NCBI GenBank assembly: GCA_963969495.1
Contig: OZ018324.1
Span: forward strand, 140,612,355-140,676,354
Source: Ceratothoa steindachneri
Lineage: Eukaryota > Arthropoda > Malacostraca > Isopoda > Cymothoidae
Direction: 5' to 3'
Length of the DNA stretch: 64,000 nt
The notes under the pieces are model-generated. The model worked only from the letters and a program-made list of their open reading frames with translations. It ran no database searches and had not been told where the DNA came from. Positions within the stretch are counted from its first letter, which is position 1; the number at the start of each line of letters is the position of its first letter. A program made the translations under genes and the position numbers. Positions 46,863-61,710 of this stretch are shown here, piece after piece.

Positions 46863-46930
46863 TTGGAAATTGGCCTAATGTAAGCAGCCATAGCAGTTTT
46901 CACGTTAAAAAGCTTGTTTATACTGTCCAT
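46863..46930 (+). repeat. Direct repeat, unit 2
   Basis: Second copy, 433 bases after the first, same orientation. Confidence 0.75.
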
Positions 46931-47719
46931 GTATAGTTTAGATCTTGCCGCTTCCCATAAAATGAAATACTAGAGCATGTCTTTAGAAATAATGTCACCT
47001 GTAGACAACCTATTCAAATATTTCATGGTCATGTTTAAGTCTGTGTCATATGTATAATATGTTATAAAAATACGTATTTAATTTTCCCTGGATTATTTGC
47101 CAAGTCAATAACTTTTAGATCAAGAAAATGTGGTTTTGGGCAAGTACAACACTTAGAAGGGACCTTAACTTACCTTGAAAACCCTCTTATATGAAAAAAG
47201 TAAATATAAGCGAAGAAACTCACATTAGAATTTTTCATCTTTTTTAGTGCCCTGATGAGAGGACCATCTACCATCAACTAGACCTCACTTTCACTCTAGG
47301 TTATTTATTCTCTTTTTACAAAATCTTTTCGAACTTAACCTTTCTTTCTTGGACACCGTTTAAACATGGTTCTTTCAAGAACTCTTGGACTTATTGAGTA
47401 ATCCATGATCCTATGGTCATGAAGTGAGGAAAACGAAATAAAGTGGTTAGGCACTAATTTTAGTTTATTTAAGAAAAAAAGTCTAAACTAATTACGTATT
47501 TTAGCCACCAAAAGTTAACGGATTAACTGTGCAAATATAATGAAGTAAACGTGAAATTGTATGGAAAATACGTAGTTCAATCTATATAGTTTGAGATATA
47601 TCTTAGAAAAACCGTAATCGTGGAACATAATTATAATCTATAAAGAAAGGAGTTCTATCGTGAGTATCGAACTTAAAGACATAAAGAAACTAAGTGAAAT
47701 ACCATAGTAGTTCAAAATA

Positions 47720-49289
<1,570 letters not shown>

Positions 49290-51570
49290 GTGTAACGAAT
49301 GCTTCTATCAATGATGAGTGAAGATGTCTGCGCTGGGACGGCTAGAATTAAACTGATATTTTGAGTAGACATTATTTGTATTTATACAGTCATATACTTC
49401 ACTAAAATGTTCTAGAGATTCTTCAAACATATAAAAAAAATTCTTGAAAGTTTTAGAAAGCTCTACATATAGTTTATTTATCAACAAATTGGTGCTGAAT
49501 CTATGTGAAATGTAAGAGAGCTGCCATTGCTGTCCAGGTCTCAAAATACAAAAGATATGGTAAATAATAGCTATTACTACTGTATTACTGTATCTCTAAA
49601 TTTTTTAATACAGTATATCATGTTTCTAACATAACTGTAAAAAAACATAACCCTTGAAACTTTTTATATTTTCTTACTATTTTCATCAAAATAATGTTAT
49701 TTACCATAAATTGGCTAATTAAAAAATCAATTTCCTCTCCACAAAAGTAAAGTTTGGGATTAAAATTGACTTTTTTATTCAATAGAGCCACAAGTAATCG
49801 GGAAATAACACTTTTAACCACCATACAAGACAAGTGAATTTTGCTACACATTGTAATAATTTCACCGCTCTTAAAATAATCGGTATATTATTGTTTATCT
49901 TTTGCTATTGTGCCATTTTGGTACACAATATATGTATAAAGAATAATTTATATTAAATTACAGGAATGTTCATAATATGATTGAGATGATTTGCTACCTC
50001 TCGTTATACTGTTTTCATGAACTTTTCAATATTTCATCTCATCTATAGTAAACTACTCCTTACTGCTTCAAAAGAATAGAGCCTAGGTGCATACTCAGAA
50101 TTGCTCTTACCTTCTATCTTTCAAGCTAGAGGGAATGGTCCATATTGTAGTGATAGCCTCCTTAATTGCTATTGCTCCATCCCGTTAGTTTACTCTTTTA
50201 TGTGCCATAAACTACTTCCAACCCCGCAAAGCTATTATATATCTGAGAAATCTATCCATTAAGATGTATTCCCTATTCTGACCTCTAAATTTGACCGAAA
50301 GCTTATAATTTAAATTTATTTTGTTGCGTTTATCAATGACCTAAGTTCAAGTTGTGGCAAATTCTTTCTTAAAGACAAGGTCAAAATATTTTCTTAACCT
50401 TCTTGTAAAAGTTGTTTATAGTGGCTGAGTAGTTATCTATCTCAAATAAGGAGTTATATCCTATAATACTGAACCAGTTTAATATTATTTAGTAGACCAA
50501 TAAATTAGTGAGCTAGATGCAAATATTTCAGTGAAGGGAAATTGCTGTGCTCAGTCTATTTTGGTATCCTAATTTATGCTTGGAATTCATTTAGCCTCTT
50601 AACACGTTCCACTATCCTTTTGCATAAATATAGAGCTCATTTTCACAGCTTAGTCAAAATGAGCCTTAGAATCACTTTATTTAAAAGAAGATTAATATAT
50701 TTTAATTTAAATGCAAAATGTCTAACTATGTATCTTAGTACACTACTCATATTTTGAAATGCTCCAATATTTCATTAAATTTTACGTCATACATCTGTTG
50801 AGGATAATCAAGCTGAATTTAGTTTCCTAAATTTAACTGAAAAACAACATTCATTTGTCATTTTTGGCCAGTTTGGTGTTGTTCAGATATTCATTTGCTT
50901 TTAATTTTTCCCTAAACCTTATTTTTTAAAAAATGTGGGCTTATAAGCCTACCATAATTTCTAGATAGTTAGTGGGATTTGCCTTCCACATTCTGCTTGA
51001 AGTTTACTGAACTAAGTAAAAAGTCTATAGAAATCTTAGATTAAATTAAATTAAATGCTTTATGTCAGATAGTTCATATGTTTTTCATTACATTCCGTTT
51101 GTCCCGAACTTTCTGGCGAGGATTCAACTTTTGTTTTTGCTTGTTAGTTCCAAATGCCTAACAACACTAGAATTTTCATTAACTCTTTTGAAAAGAATTA
51201 ACATTTGCTTTTCCGATTTCTACATATAGTTTAATGCATCTTTAATCCAAAGTTAACTATATAAGCAAAGTTTGAAAAGAACTATCTTATCTTTGTTATG
51301 CAAAGTGGTTGACAACAGTTTTTCCGGAGGACAAAATAAAGCAAAAGTAAAGCCACATTGAACCTATTGCATGTAAGCCATTAAAACGTATTGAATTTGA
51401 TTTTCAATGATATAAATTTACATGTTAAGTAGCCTTTTTTCTAAATTTAAATTTAGATTACCCTGAGTATCCATCGCAATAATCGAAACACTTATTTAAA
51501 TATTTTTTCAAAGCACCTAAGTAATCAGCTTTGTAATCTTAACATAGTCTAGACAATGAGATAGATATGT
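49290..51570. other. AT-rich non-coding region
   Basis: No recognisable gene. No terminal inverted repeat like that of copy 1 of the orphan element was found here or left of 47.7 kb. Confidence 0.55.
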
Positions 51571-52200
51571 ACAGGGTGTTATAGCTGAATGTGATGGTTT
51601 GTATGAAAGAAAAAACACCGCAATATCAAAGCCCAAAATAATAATATTCTAAAAAAATTTTAAAAATATCAAATAGAGTATGGCTGGGAGAAAGCAGTCT
51701 ACTCAAATTAGCTGTCCTCAGCATCTAACACGATCTCAAGACGGCTCCAGAACTTGCAGCATACATTCTAAACTATGTCTCTGCGAATATCTTCGAAAAC
51801 CTTTTTGACCTTAGAATTACAGGCAGAGTGGTTGGTGTTTCTCCCTACCGCGCCCTACAAATACTAATTCAGGGGATTACAATTAGAGGTTCTAGGAGGC
51901 CAAAATGTTAGGGTTTGAAATCGTAGAACAATTTCTCTCTCAACCACTTCTTATAGTCCCTCTGAGTATGGTTACCAACAGCAACCCTATCTCCAGCTAG
52001 TGTTTGACCACACTCTCAAAAGGCTCACATAAAAGTCTGAATTGAGCATAAGAACCTGCTCATGTGGCGCAGCATAGCGTTAACCTCACTAATAACACAC
52101 CAACAGACTTTCAGAGTTTGTAGGAACTTTGGTCTTCATGATACTGAAGGATTTTGGTACCGAATTTTTAAGATTTAATAGGGCCAGGGAGAAACTCCAA
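51571..52200 (-). pseudogene. Mariner-type transposase relic, C-terminal part
   Basis: Minus-strand fragments: KWLREKLFYDFKP, then FWPPRTSNCNPLN (about 51906-51867), then NTNHSACNSKVKKVFEDIRR, then CCKFWSRLEIVLDAEDS (to about 51690). This is the C-terminal order of mariner-like transposases ending in a RRLE..V.A.GGY-type motif. The NPLD aspartate expected as the third catalytic residue is Asn here (codon 51867-51869). The plus-strand edge TACAGGGTGTTATAG at 51571 is a typical transposon terminus, so the element's 3' end is preserved. The upstream half and the other terminus were not found. Stops and frameshifts are present. Confidence 0.75.
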
Positions 52201-53270
52201 AAACGGACGCTCGGGGCATTTAGCAAATCTTAAAAGGCAATTTTTGTAAATAAAGAAAATAATATGCCACATGTAATTGATAAAGAACTAAAGTGAATTC
52301 GAGAATGAAACAAAATTTATTTTTCAATGTACATCAGGCAATGTAGGGCAAACAATTCCTCAAGGACACGCTATCAAAGATTGAAACATGAGCAAACATA
52401 TGCAAACAAACATTTAAAGGTGGTTCCATTGCCGCAATAGAAAGTGAGCTGTTTAAACAAAGCTTGGAATGGAGGTGAAGAACTGAAAATATTGTAGCAG
52501 CGCTCATTGTTTAATTAAGAGCTAGCGATTGTTTGCATATCGAAAGACTGCAAAATTAAGTCGTCTCCTCGTATCTTGACCTGAAACAAAAACTCTATAT
52601 CCTGAAATTAACTCCACCCAAAACATGGAACAACTCCACGTGAAAAATAACGTTGAATAATAATAGACCACGCCGATTGTTTCAAAGAAAAATATATACT
52701 ACCAAATTCACACTAAGAGGCAGTCAGTCCGTATTCTTTATGAAGTCAGTCCGTATTCATCAATCATATAATTCGACAGTCATAAAGTCTAGCATTAGGA
52801 AATCCCGTTAACTCGTCTATATCCTGCCGCCCTTAGACTCGTACTTAGCATAAAATAAGCGAACCCACTGTCCGTAAGCACCTCGAGACGTTTTGGCTTG
52901 ACCCGGTTAAATACGCCAATTTGAAGAATAAAGTTACATTTTTGCCGAAAGTCCTTTTTTGAACTGATCAAGAAAACACCTTCGATAAACCCAGCCTATC
53001 TAAAATCAAAGCCACCGGTCGAAAGAATTTCCCCCTACGCCGAAGCCTACTAAAAGATTAATCATTGCCCCTATGAACTCCCGCTATAAACTCCCTAAAT
53101 GATAGAAAGCGGAGCCAGCTATAAACTAGTGACCCTGAGCTATAATACGAGGAAAAACATCTGGATTAGAGGCAAACCACCTGATGTTCCGTGTGTTGTG
53201 CAACTAGTTCTGTGAGAAGTTCTTTTAGTCTAAGAAGAACCAGATCGTCTCCAGTACAAGGGGATGCTTC
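52201..53270. other. Non-coding region, moderately GC-richer at 52560-53270
   Basis: No coding frame. The 52560-53270 part is less AT-rich and has ribosomal-like short words, but no rRNA core motif was recognised. Unassigned. Confidence 0.4.
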
Positions 53271-53285
53271 AGCTTGTTTAAGACC

Positions 53286-53534
53286 ATGGACGGCATTTCC
53301 TTTCTCGATGTGCCATTAATTTGCTCTGCATTTATTGGATGTATTCTGGTGTGCAGACTCAGTCAGAGCACCTGTTATCGGCCTACTGGCTGGTTGGTTT
53401 CTGGCTTTCTGGCTGTTTTATTTCTCCATTGCAGCTGCCATTGTCGCGTATTAAATCCTTTAGATTATTACCAGAGTATTGAGCACCAGTCATTATGTCG
53501 GAAGTTCTATACCTGGCGCGAATCATCATGCTGA
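53286..53534 (+). other. 82-codon open frame with hydrophobic segments, status unknown
   Basis: Starts MDGISFLDVPLICSAFIGCI and has two hydrophobic stretches (about residues 7-27 and 39-57) and eleven cysteines. It ends at TGA 53532-53534, just before a weak donor-like AAGGTAAAA. It could be a single exon of a small membrane protein or a chance frame. No family recognised. Confidence 0.2.
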
Positions 53535-55426
53535 AGGTAAAACGTTGCCAATATTAATATGGCTTCCATTCATCCATGTCAGCTGATGTTTTGACAACTA
53601 AAACAATACTCTGTGTGGTATCTAACGCTTTTGAGTGTTCACGGATACATCCAAGAGCTCCTCTAAAAATAAAACTTTATTAATCGTTCAATTAAGCCCA
53701 AATACCTCGTACATATATTGGTATTAAATTTCTTTAACTGTATACGTAAAGAAATCATGCTTCTTACAAGATATAATATAACGTATGTCTTTTATAATTG
53801 TTTTAATGTAAAGTGGTTCTTTATCGTAGATATTAATTTAAATTGACTAAGTGAATACTTGCCATATTACTTGAATTACTAACAAGTCAGTTGCACTTGT
53901 TACTATTAAGTCACGTCCCAAATTGCTTTAGATACACGTGTGAAATTTTGAAATTACCTTTTCAGTTAGGATTTACAGCCAAAGAATTATAATTTCTCTC
54001 TTAATCACAGGTTGATGAAGAAAGAATATAAAAGGAATATTATGGAAACAGATTTTAACACAATTATTAGTAAAGATATAAACACGATGCTGCAAAATTG
54101 AAGGGGCAAATTTGAAGAAACAATAGACTGAAATCAAGTGTGTCTGAAATCTCATGGGGGCACTCGTCCATGCGTCCCACTCCCTGCCCCTAGTGGCCTC
54201 TAACAAATGTATTGCTTTGATTTTAATGCCTATTTACCATCTTAATTTGTCAAAACTAAGAATCAGGCCCAACAGGCATACTCGCAAGCACCTATCTTGC
54301 CTCCGTATACTTTGCCAACATTAATACCTTTTTCAAAATACAGGTGGGTGATATGGCGTACTTATGCAGATATTTGAGCACTTCAGGGAGGAAAATGAGG
54401 TGAGAAGTAGGAAAGAGGACCAGGAAAGCCTTGAAGAGGATCAGTGACGGGTTAAAGAGAGTTAAGCTCCAGGACAAACGTTATGAAAGCTCCTCACGAC
54501 AATTGTCATATTTAGCAGACTATAATAGAGCTATAAGTATAGGGAAATACTAAGTAGGATAGGAGAGTAAATATACTACCTATTCTTCTACCCGATAACC
54601 TTCTTCATTATTAATACTAACTAAAATTTACCAATAATAATTTACTAACATAACAATAATTATTTTCTTTAAAAATGTTGCATTGCTTAACAATAAATTA
54701 AAATTACTATTAGACGTGTTCTTTCTGCTCTCTGAATAGATTGTGTTTGATCTGCATCTTGGCTGCCAAACATATAAAAATCGGGTAGCACCCACACACA
54801 CCTTCTCGTAATTGCTTTTTCGCTCCCTAACGGATTTGCTTGTTCACGAATGCTCGCCACGATTCAAATTGCATAATTCAAATCAGTGTTTGGTTGATTT
54901 GGTTAATTACAAACACGCATGTGATACTTTGTGTGTCTTTTGCCATGTTTGATTTGCATTTGTATTTTATCAGATATTAGCAGTTCTTTAAATCATGTGT
55001 TGGTTTGTTAATGATAATGTAGTGTGAATATAATGTATGATTCTAGTAACTTGTGTTATTTAACAACTTTACACTGATTTGTAGGTTATCGATCATTTTG
55101 TGGCATTTATGAGCACGTGGTGATATTTACCTTACTTCACGCGTATCTTAAGCTTGGTTTACAGATTTATGTTGTCGGATGAACAACAAATAATTTACAA
55201 TAGGGGACAACAAACTGAAGTATCCTGCCGGATATATTTGTTTAGGAATCGTGTCCCTGCAAAATGGTGAAATATTTTAAGAGACTATGAACCATAATAA
55301 ATTGCGGCCCTCAGGCTACGAACGCCAATTGTGAAAGTCACTTCCTGGCAAGGCCTTTTTTAAAACACAAAGATACTCAATGAATCAACTTAATTTGTAC
55401 GGTATTTGGGAACTTCAAGGTTGTTG
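53535..55426. other. AT-rich non-coding region
   Basis: No recognisable coding sequence. Short frames at 53973-54206 (-) and 54292-54477 (-) have no family resemblance. Confidence 0.5.
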
Positions 55427-56520
55427 GATCTTCCTATAAGATTGCTAAGTTTATTTCATAGAGCAAGGAAAGTCAAAACAACGAAGAGTCTCTCATAAAA
55501 CTAAGTATACACCGTACAGCAAAAATCATTCTCATTAAAGATAGTGCAAACAAGCTTTGCCAAATTTCAATGTCAAATGATACTGTCGAAGGAAGGATCG
55601 ATAAATTGACTCAGTCTTCAAAGATCAAATTCTTAAGCAAGTAAGAGAGTTGACTTGTTTGGGCATGCATTGAGACGAAACTAAAGACATCGCTGAATGT
55701 TTTCACCCCCTGATGTATCCTCTTTTCGTCTCAGGTAACAGTTTAAAAGATAAAAAGCTGTTATGCCCCCCTTCCTCATTGAAAATTATACGACATCAAA
55801 GGCAACCTTCGTGAGACTTGCTTGTATTAGTTTGCACTAATGAAACTACAGCCCTGCTTGGTCTGCAGGCTAGATTCATTACATGAGTGAAAAAATCATT
55901 TTGTTGTAAATGCACACTGCACACACATCATGAATCAGTAAGACCCCAAACCTCTACCTGCTAAAATAAGATATATCCTGAAAGTGAGTATCAAGGTAGT
56001 CAACTTTGAATAAGCTGGACTTTTTAATATACGTTTCTTCAAATTGCTGTGCATTGGTATAGAATCTAAAGATGAACCCTATTCTGTTTACACCAACGTA
56101 CACTGCTATTTAAGAGGGACATATATAAACATCTTTATGAATAGCGTGAAGTAGCAATATTTCTAGATTTGCAGCAGAAGGCACCTCTCCATGAGAAGTT
56201 CCATTCTGAAGCCCTGAATGTTGTCAAACTCAAACAACAAGCGAAATAAATCAACATCATCACGCACCACGACACCATTCGAAACTTCATAGCAAAATCG
56301 ATATCTGGAATTTTCGAATTCAACAAAGAAATGCGAAGATTTAGTAACTTGGGTTTTGCTCTTATTAATGCTAACATTAATTATGAGGTTAAGAAACAAA
56401 TAATGATTCCTCTAACTTTTAATAAAGAAAATTTGTCAGATGCTTTCAAGATATATATGAGAAGCGTGAAGCATGTTAATTCGTCAGCAACCCGTTTAAA
56501 TATAGTTGATTTCTTGGATT
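55427..56520 (+). pseudogene. hAT/ZBED5-like transposase-derived relic
   Basis: Forward fragments: SSYKIAKFI, then ESQNNEESLIKL, then ANKLCQISMSNDTVEGRIDK (about 55549-55605), then LTQSSKIKFLSK. This order resembles the ZBED5/SCAND3-type hAT-derived proteins, where SLSNNTVQRRI precedes the catalytic domain. Later LFNIRFFKLLCIGIESKDEP (about 56022-56080) and YSVYTNVHCYLRG match the RLF..LC.EM...LLFHT.VRWLSRG block, with the usual RWLSRG degraded. A final open frame (to 56520) continues into the C-terminal part. The expected first catalytic Asp region is lost among stops. No terminal repeats or 8-bp duplication were recognised. Confidence 0.6.
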
Positions 56521-59490
56521 AACTACAAAAGGAATTTCTTTAGTTGAAGTTAAACTTCACAGCTTAGGAAGGTTTCAACTAACTAGACCTTGAGACATTT
56601 AATGTCAAATAGGTTTCTGTTGAACCTTTGATTTCACATCATGTTCATGGGATTGTTACTATGTCGCGATCCATGCCTTTATGTGAACCTGCATTTTTCA
56701 CGAATGTAGCTGTTATGACCATGTGCAGAAAAAGGCTAACTTTTTAAATGGACTTATAATGTGAAGTCTTTGGCATTCATCCATGAATTCAAGAAGTATT
56801 TACTAAAAAGCAGTTTAAAATATTTCACTAATTTTTATTCAATAAAGAGCTTAAAAACACGATTTTATTTTACTTTAAAATCAGGGGAGGAATGTTACTT
56901 TAATGCCTTAGAGTGCGTGAACTGAAAGACAACTCCTAGAGAAGGCACGGTAATAAAAAGTTAAAGAATCATTAATTTAGGTTGTTATGATTTATCAACG
57001 AGTCATTTTTCATTTGTCTTATGTTTCTGATAATGACATGTTCAATACGTTGACGTAAATAATATAAGCTATGATATGTAAAAATCTTTCCTGCTTTAAC
57101 TCTATTACCTTTTTTGTAAGTAAACACTTATCTGTTGTTGCCATTCATATATTGGCTTAACTAACAGGCACTTTTCCTTTTTTATTTCTTAAACTATTGC
57201 CCTCTCGATTTTATATTATCTTTTTCCTGGGCAAACTATGGCTATGATTCAATCGCTCACTGCAAAAGGAATACATCATTTGATCGAATTATATTTTTAC
57301 TCAAGGTGTGATGAATTTCACTGAATTCTAAACATATGTTTAACTCATTTTATCTGAATACACATTAAACATATGACTACGCTTTTAAATTATTTATTTA
57401 TTATTTGTTCAGGAAAATTATATGGAAAAAGGATAAGGCACCTTTCTCTTTGCCTTTGGGGTTATCTCGGTCTCTTTGCAAATTATTTTTATTACGTCCT
57501 AATAATTGTTTTTGTTGCTATCTTTTAGACTTACTTAATCTCCTCTCGTCTAATTGTAAGTAGTAGATTGCCCTTTGGGACCCTATGTGTTGGATTTTCT
57601 TTGAATTTTATAGTATTTTTCCTATGATCTACTCCTCCCTTTCTAGGCCTCAAGATATGAATAGTATTTTTGTTGGACTTAAAGCTAAACGGTTTGTTGT
57701 TTAATCTACATATTAGCCATATTAGTACAATTACCAGTTCTCCATATGTCCTCTAAAATACATTTTCACCTTTAGGTGTTTGCACGCCTCTGAGAACGCA
57801 CAATGGAATACTTTCTGAAGTATCCATCTTTTGCTGGTGCGACGGGTGGATTCACATATTTTTTCTTCGACAAAAGTTTCTTCTTCTAACCAAATATTTA
57901 TCACTAACCCTATCAGTGAATGAAGCTTGAGCTAGAATATATAATATTTCGACTTTTTAACATTCTATTTACAAAAAATAAAAGAGACAAAGTATATAGG
58001 GTGGTTATGATCTAGTTTATAATAGAGACTGGCTCATGCTGCTAGAGGTATGATGGAATAGTATTTTCAGGTTTGCTCACGGACTTCTGGGTCGCCTGAG
58101 CACAGAGGATCTGCCTTAGCATTTTCGATAGCCCGGTTGTCGCATCTAAAATTGATTTAAAGGAAGGAGAGCAATTGTATTCAAACATCAACGTTAGTTA
58201 TTCTTTTGTCAGGCTTTCTCTAATGACATAGGGCTTCTGAGCAAGCATCTTCATAGAGATCAATTCTATCTGAGCGATTTAAAATTATCAAGTCTACTTG
58301 AGTGTTCAGAAAGTTGCATAACGATACAAATAACCTATACCAAGCCATTCTTTAACTCTAATTATTAGCGATAATATATAATAACTAATTTATCATTCTA
58401 GATTCTCAAAAGAGGTTATATGAGGGAGTGGTTGGAAAAATTCTCCTTGCAATTATTCGTTTTTTTTCAAACATTCGTAAAATTGTTGCTTTAGGAGACT
58501 TGAACAATAGAAGTGAGCAACAAAACATTCAATTCCTCATAAGAAGAGCTGTCTAATATAAAATTAACATAAACGCATGCAACAAAAAGAAAAGTTCTTA
58601 TGTTGTTGAACTAAATTTCAGTGAATTTGGTTAGGAAACATTTAAAAATATGTTGTAAAACAACCAAACAGAATTTAAACAGAGAACATGATAATCGAAT
58701 AGCAAAGCAACATTAAAAAAGCTAAAAATAAACACGATATAAAAAGCATGAAAAATGAATCCCAAAGTATGAATGATATTAAACACAAAAAAAAACACAT
58801 AAAAAACGAGGTTTTAAGAGAATAGTCGGATCACCCAATCACTATTAGTCAAAGAAACCCTAGCAACGATGAGCATGAAAAAAAGAGAAGAGGAGTGAAA
58901 AACAAATATTGAATGGTGCTTCAAAATCCATATTAATACACAGGTACTCCATGTCCTCTGCCCATGGAAAATATTCCCTTTTCACCTATGATTACCAAGT
59001 TGTTCAACCTAGCTCTTCGTTAAACATTACCTATTTTACTTTCAATTTTCTCTATCATACTAATATCTTCTACGAAACCTTGCCCCGAACTTTCTTACCA
59101 AACACTTTCCTCTCCTTCACCTGAGCTTACAACCAGAAGTGTGGGAAGTTTATCTATGAACAAATCGGTCGCAAGCTTCCTCCTCCTCTCTGTCCGCCCT
59201 TCCGCTAATGGGTGTGGGACAAGGAGAAAAAGGGCGTGCGATCTCTTTTTCCCCTCCCATAAAAATGTATTAAGAGATTACTTACATTTTTGAACTGATT
59301 AATGGAATTAATTATGATATGCGGCAAGATATATGAAGACGCTCTTACGAAAACATACCTTGCATTTCTACTATTAATTTTATTATCTTCTTGCTATATT
59401 AAATGGGCACTTCGCAAAGTCGTTATCAGCACATTTTTGCCGGACTTAATTAAATTAATAAACTGCATCCTGAATAATTATTCCTCATCT
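56521..59490. other. AT-rich non-coding region
   Basis: No recognisable protein in any frame. The 58909-59124 (+) and 59302-59508 (+) frames are unassigned. Confidence 0.55.
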
Positions 59491-59722
59491 TCATCACTAA
59501 CTCTATAATTTAAGAAGGGGATTTTTAGATTATTTTAATAATAATTTCATCGTAGTTTCTTTAGGACTTATGTTTTTTATCAAAGTTATTTATAATAATT
59601 CTTTTATAATATCACAAACAAAAATAGTGAAGTTCCGAAAGAATTATAAGTATCGAAATTCTGTGAATTTTTAAAAACCAAAGAATTAGCAACGTGATAT
59701 TTTGAAATGTGGGAAATTTAGT
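59491..59722 (+). repeat. Left arm of a long inverted repeat around the Merlin element
   Basis: Reverse complement similarity to 61711-62000. Shared blocks include ACTCTATAATTTAAGAAGGG, GTGAAGTTCCGAAAGAATTA, TAAGTATCGAAATTCTGTGA and AGCAACGTGATATTTTGAAA. The left arm is shorter by indels. Its outer motif also occurs near 10119-10150. Confidence 0.8.
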
Positions 59723-60269
59723 TTAGAGTTTTTTTTTAAATTAATCTTAGTAGCGAAACCCAAGCTCCCATGTAGGGGAGAGTGGCAAAGCCATTGCCTG
59801 GTTAATAAATAAATATATTTGGGCATCAAATTATTTTTATGTTGAACCTCTCTGAAATCTCCTTTTCAGAGGAGCGACCAAATAAAGTTAATCAAATCGC
59901 GATGCAAACTTTTGGGGGCGATGAGTACTCGATTCAGTCTCTTTGGATTGGAATACTTATAATAAAATATCATTTATGGATAACAAAAGCAACAAGGGCA
60001 TCAAAAAATCTTATCCTATTGAATCTACCCTAACAACGCTCCATAAACTACAAACAAACGATAGTGTCTATAACATCACATTCACGTTATCACCATTCGG
60101 AGCTAGTCAATAGCTTACACATGCAGCTACAACATACGTTATTATTAATATTTAAATATTTACAATTCATAGCACAATGCAATACTCGTAATCCAGAATA
60201 ACGTTCCCTGCCAATACATTCGTCTAACTTTCGTCCGATACATTCAAATTTTCACGATCTTTTACCTTT
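59723..60269. other. Spacer between inverted-repeat arm and Merlin element
   Basis: Contains an unassigned 64-codon frame (59839-60033, +) and otherwise AT-rich DNA. Confidence 0.45.
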
Positions 60270-60277
60270 GGTAAATC

Positions 60278-61677
60278 GGATCATATGTAGATTATGGACC
60301 CCAAATAACTCATATGGTGAATAAGTACCCCAACTTTGGCCTTATGTAGATTACAGATTGCATTCTTGCACAAATGAAGCATACAAAACAACTAAAATTA
60401 ATAAAACAAACTTTAATATATGTTTTTAAATTGAACCTAATGGTTAGGTTAGTTTTCTTGTTCTGACCTCACTAATATAAAAAGCTGTCTCTGATTAATT
60501 AAAAGCTTATTATATAAGGTCTTCTATTTTGGGTTTAATTAAAAGAATATTAGGAATAAAAGGTAGTACAAAAATGAAAAAATGTATTGTTCATGTGCCT
60601 TTCACGCCACATAAATTCGTCTAAGTATGAATTTAAGTGTAATTTCCTACATACATGATTTGATTTTATCTAACCAGCTTTCGATAGTTTGTGTGTGTAC
60701 CTGAGTAATTGGGTCAATAAAAGAAAGCGAATCATTTATTTTCCTGTGAGTAAATCCACTATCTTGTAAGCCTTCCATTCGTCACTATGAATTACAGTTT
60801 CAGGTTTTACTATTTTTGTATAATTAGTAGTAACGTTTCTGCATTTTTCTTTTTTACAATCTCCATATCCCCTCCAGCAGGTGTAGTGCTAGAAAATCTT
60901 CCAGAATGGTGCTAGAGTTTGTATGAAAAACATGACTCGTCTATTTCTACAATAATTCCTGAACCACCAAGTTGTACTGGATTATCTTCAAAATATTTAG
61001 AACACACTGAAAAAAACTATATATATTCACGATAGTTATTCCTGAAACATTAAGCTGATTCATTGCATTTTGAGGGGGAGGCTCTTTCACTCCAAAGATA
61101 AATGGCGAATATCCTTGTCTTCAGAGGTAGCTTTGATTGACTCAACAATTATTCAGAACGTATTGATGTTTTTATTTTGTAGTTTGTGCAGTCTTTAATT
61201 TGGCATTTTCCTACAAATTTGTTTAGAGATGAGGAATGTTTAGTCCAGTTCACTTTTTGATTACAGCTGCAACGTTTTATTTCAATAGCAAGAAGGCTTT
61301 GCTGTTTAATCTAGTTAATAACCCTTAAAATCTGTTAAGTTGATATTAGACGGCACACGACATCTTGCAAAATAGATCTATTCATGATAGGTAAATTTTG
61401 CAAAATAATAAATATAGTTTTTATGGGATGAGATTATTACTTCAATTTTTCTTTTGATAATGACTGATGAAAATTTAAAAGCTAAAAATAAAATTTAATA
61501 TTAGAAAAAATTAATAATAATTCACTTTGGTGAAGCAACTTTTCCAATATTGAAATTTAACGGAAAGCTAGGAAAACATAATTAGAATGGCCATATGAAG
61601 AATTCGGACCCCAAACATCCCCGAATGTAGAATATGGACCCCAAACAAGTCTGGGATCCGTAATCTACATATGATCC
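60278..61677 (-). mobile_element. Merlin-type DNA transposon relic (1.4 kb)
   Basis: Ends are inverted: GGATCATATGTAGATTATGG at 60278-60297 against the complement GGATCATATGTAGATTACGG at 61677-61658. Flanking GGTAAATC (60270-60277) and GGTAAATA (61678-61685) form an 8-bp target duplication with one mismatch, the size expected for Merlin. TATGTAGATTAC-type words recur just inside the ends. The interior carries an ISXO2-like transposase relic on the minus strand. Length is normal for a Merlin element. All parts agree. Confidence 0.85.
60590..61250 (-). pseudogene. ISXO2-like (Merlin) transposase relic
   Basis: Minus-strand order: a Cys-rich degraded N-terminus (CNQKVNWTKH...KCQIKDC), KLPLKTRIFAIYLWSE, then CSKYFEDNPVQLGGSGIIVE and IDES (about 61015-60945). 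Then come NAETLLLIIQK (about 60850-60820) and, in changing frames, remains of the region ending THTNYRK/HTQTIES (about 60690). V.IDES holds the first catalytic Asp of the ISXO2/IS1016 group and the TGAHTNTIES-type block the last catalytic residues. Stops and frameshifts throughout show it is inactive. Confidence 0.75.
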
Positions 61678-61710
61678 GGTAAATATTTACAGAAAGCTAC
61701 TAATCTATTA

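Noticed and set aside
52560..53270. Possible ribosomal RNA-like stretch
   Set aside because: Less AT-rich with a few rRNA-like words, but none of the universally conserved core motifs could be found.
56135..56399. Minus-strand 78- and 80-codon frames
   Set aside because: They overlap the hAT-like relic on the opposite strand and show no motif of their own.
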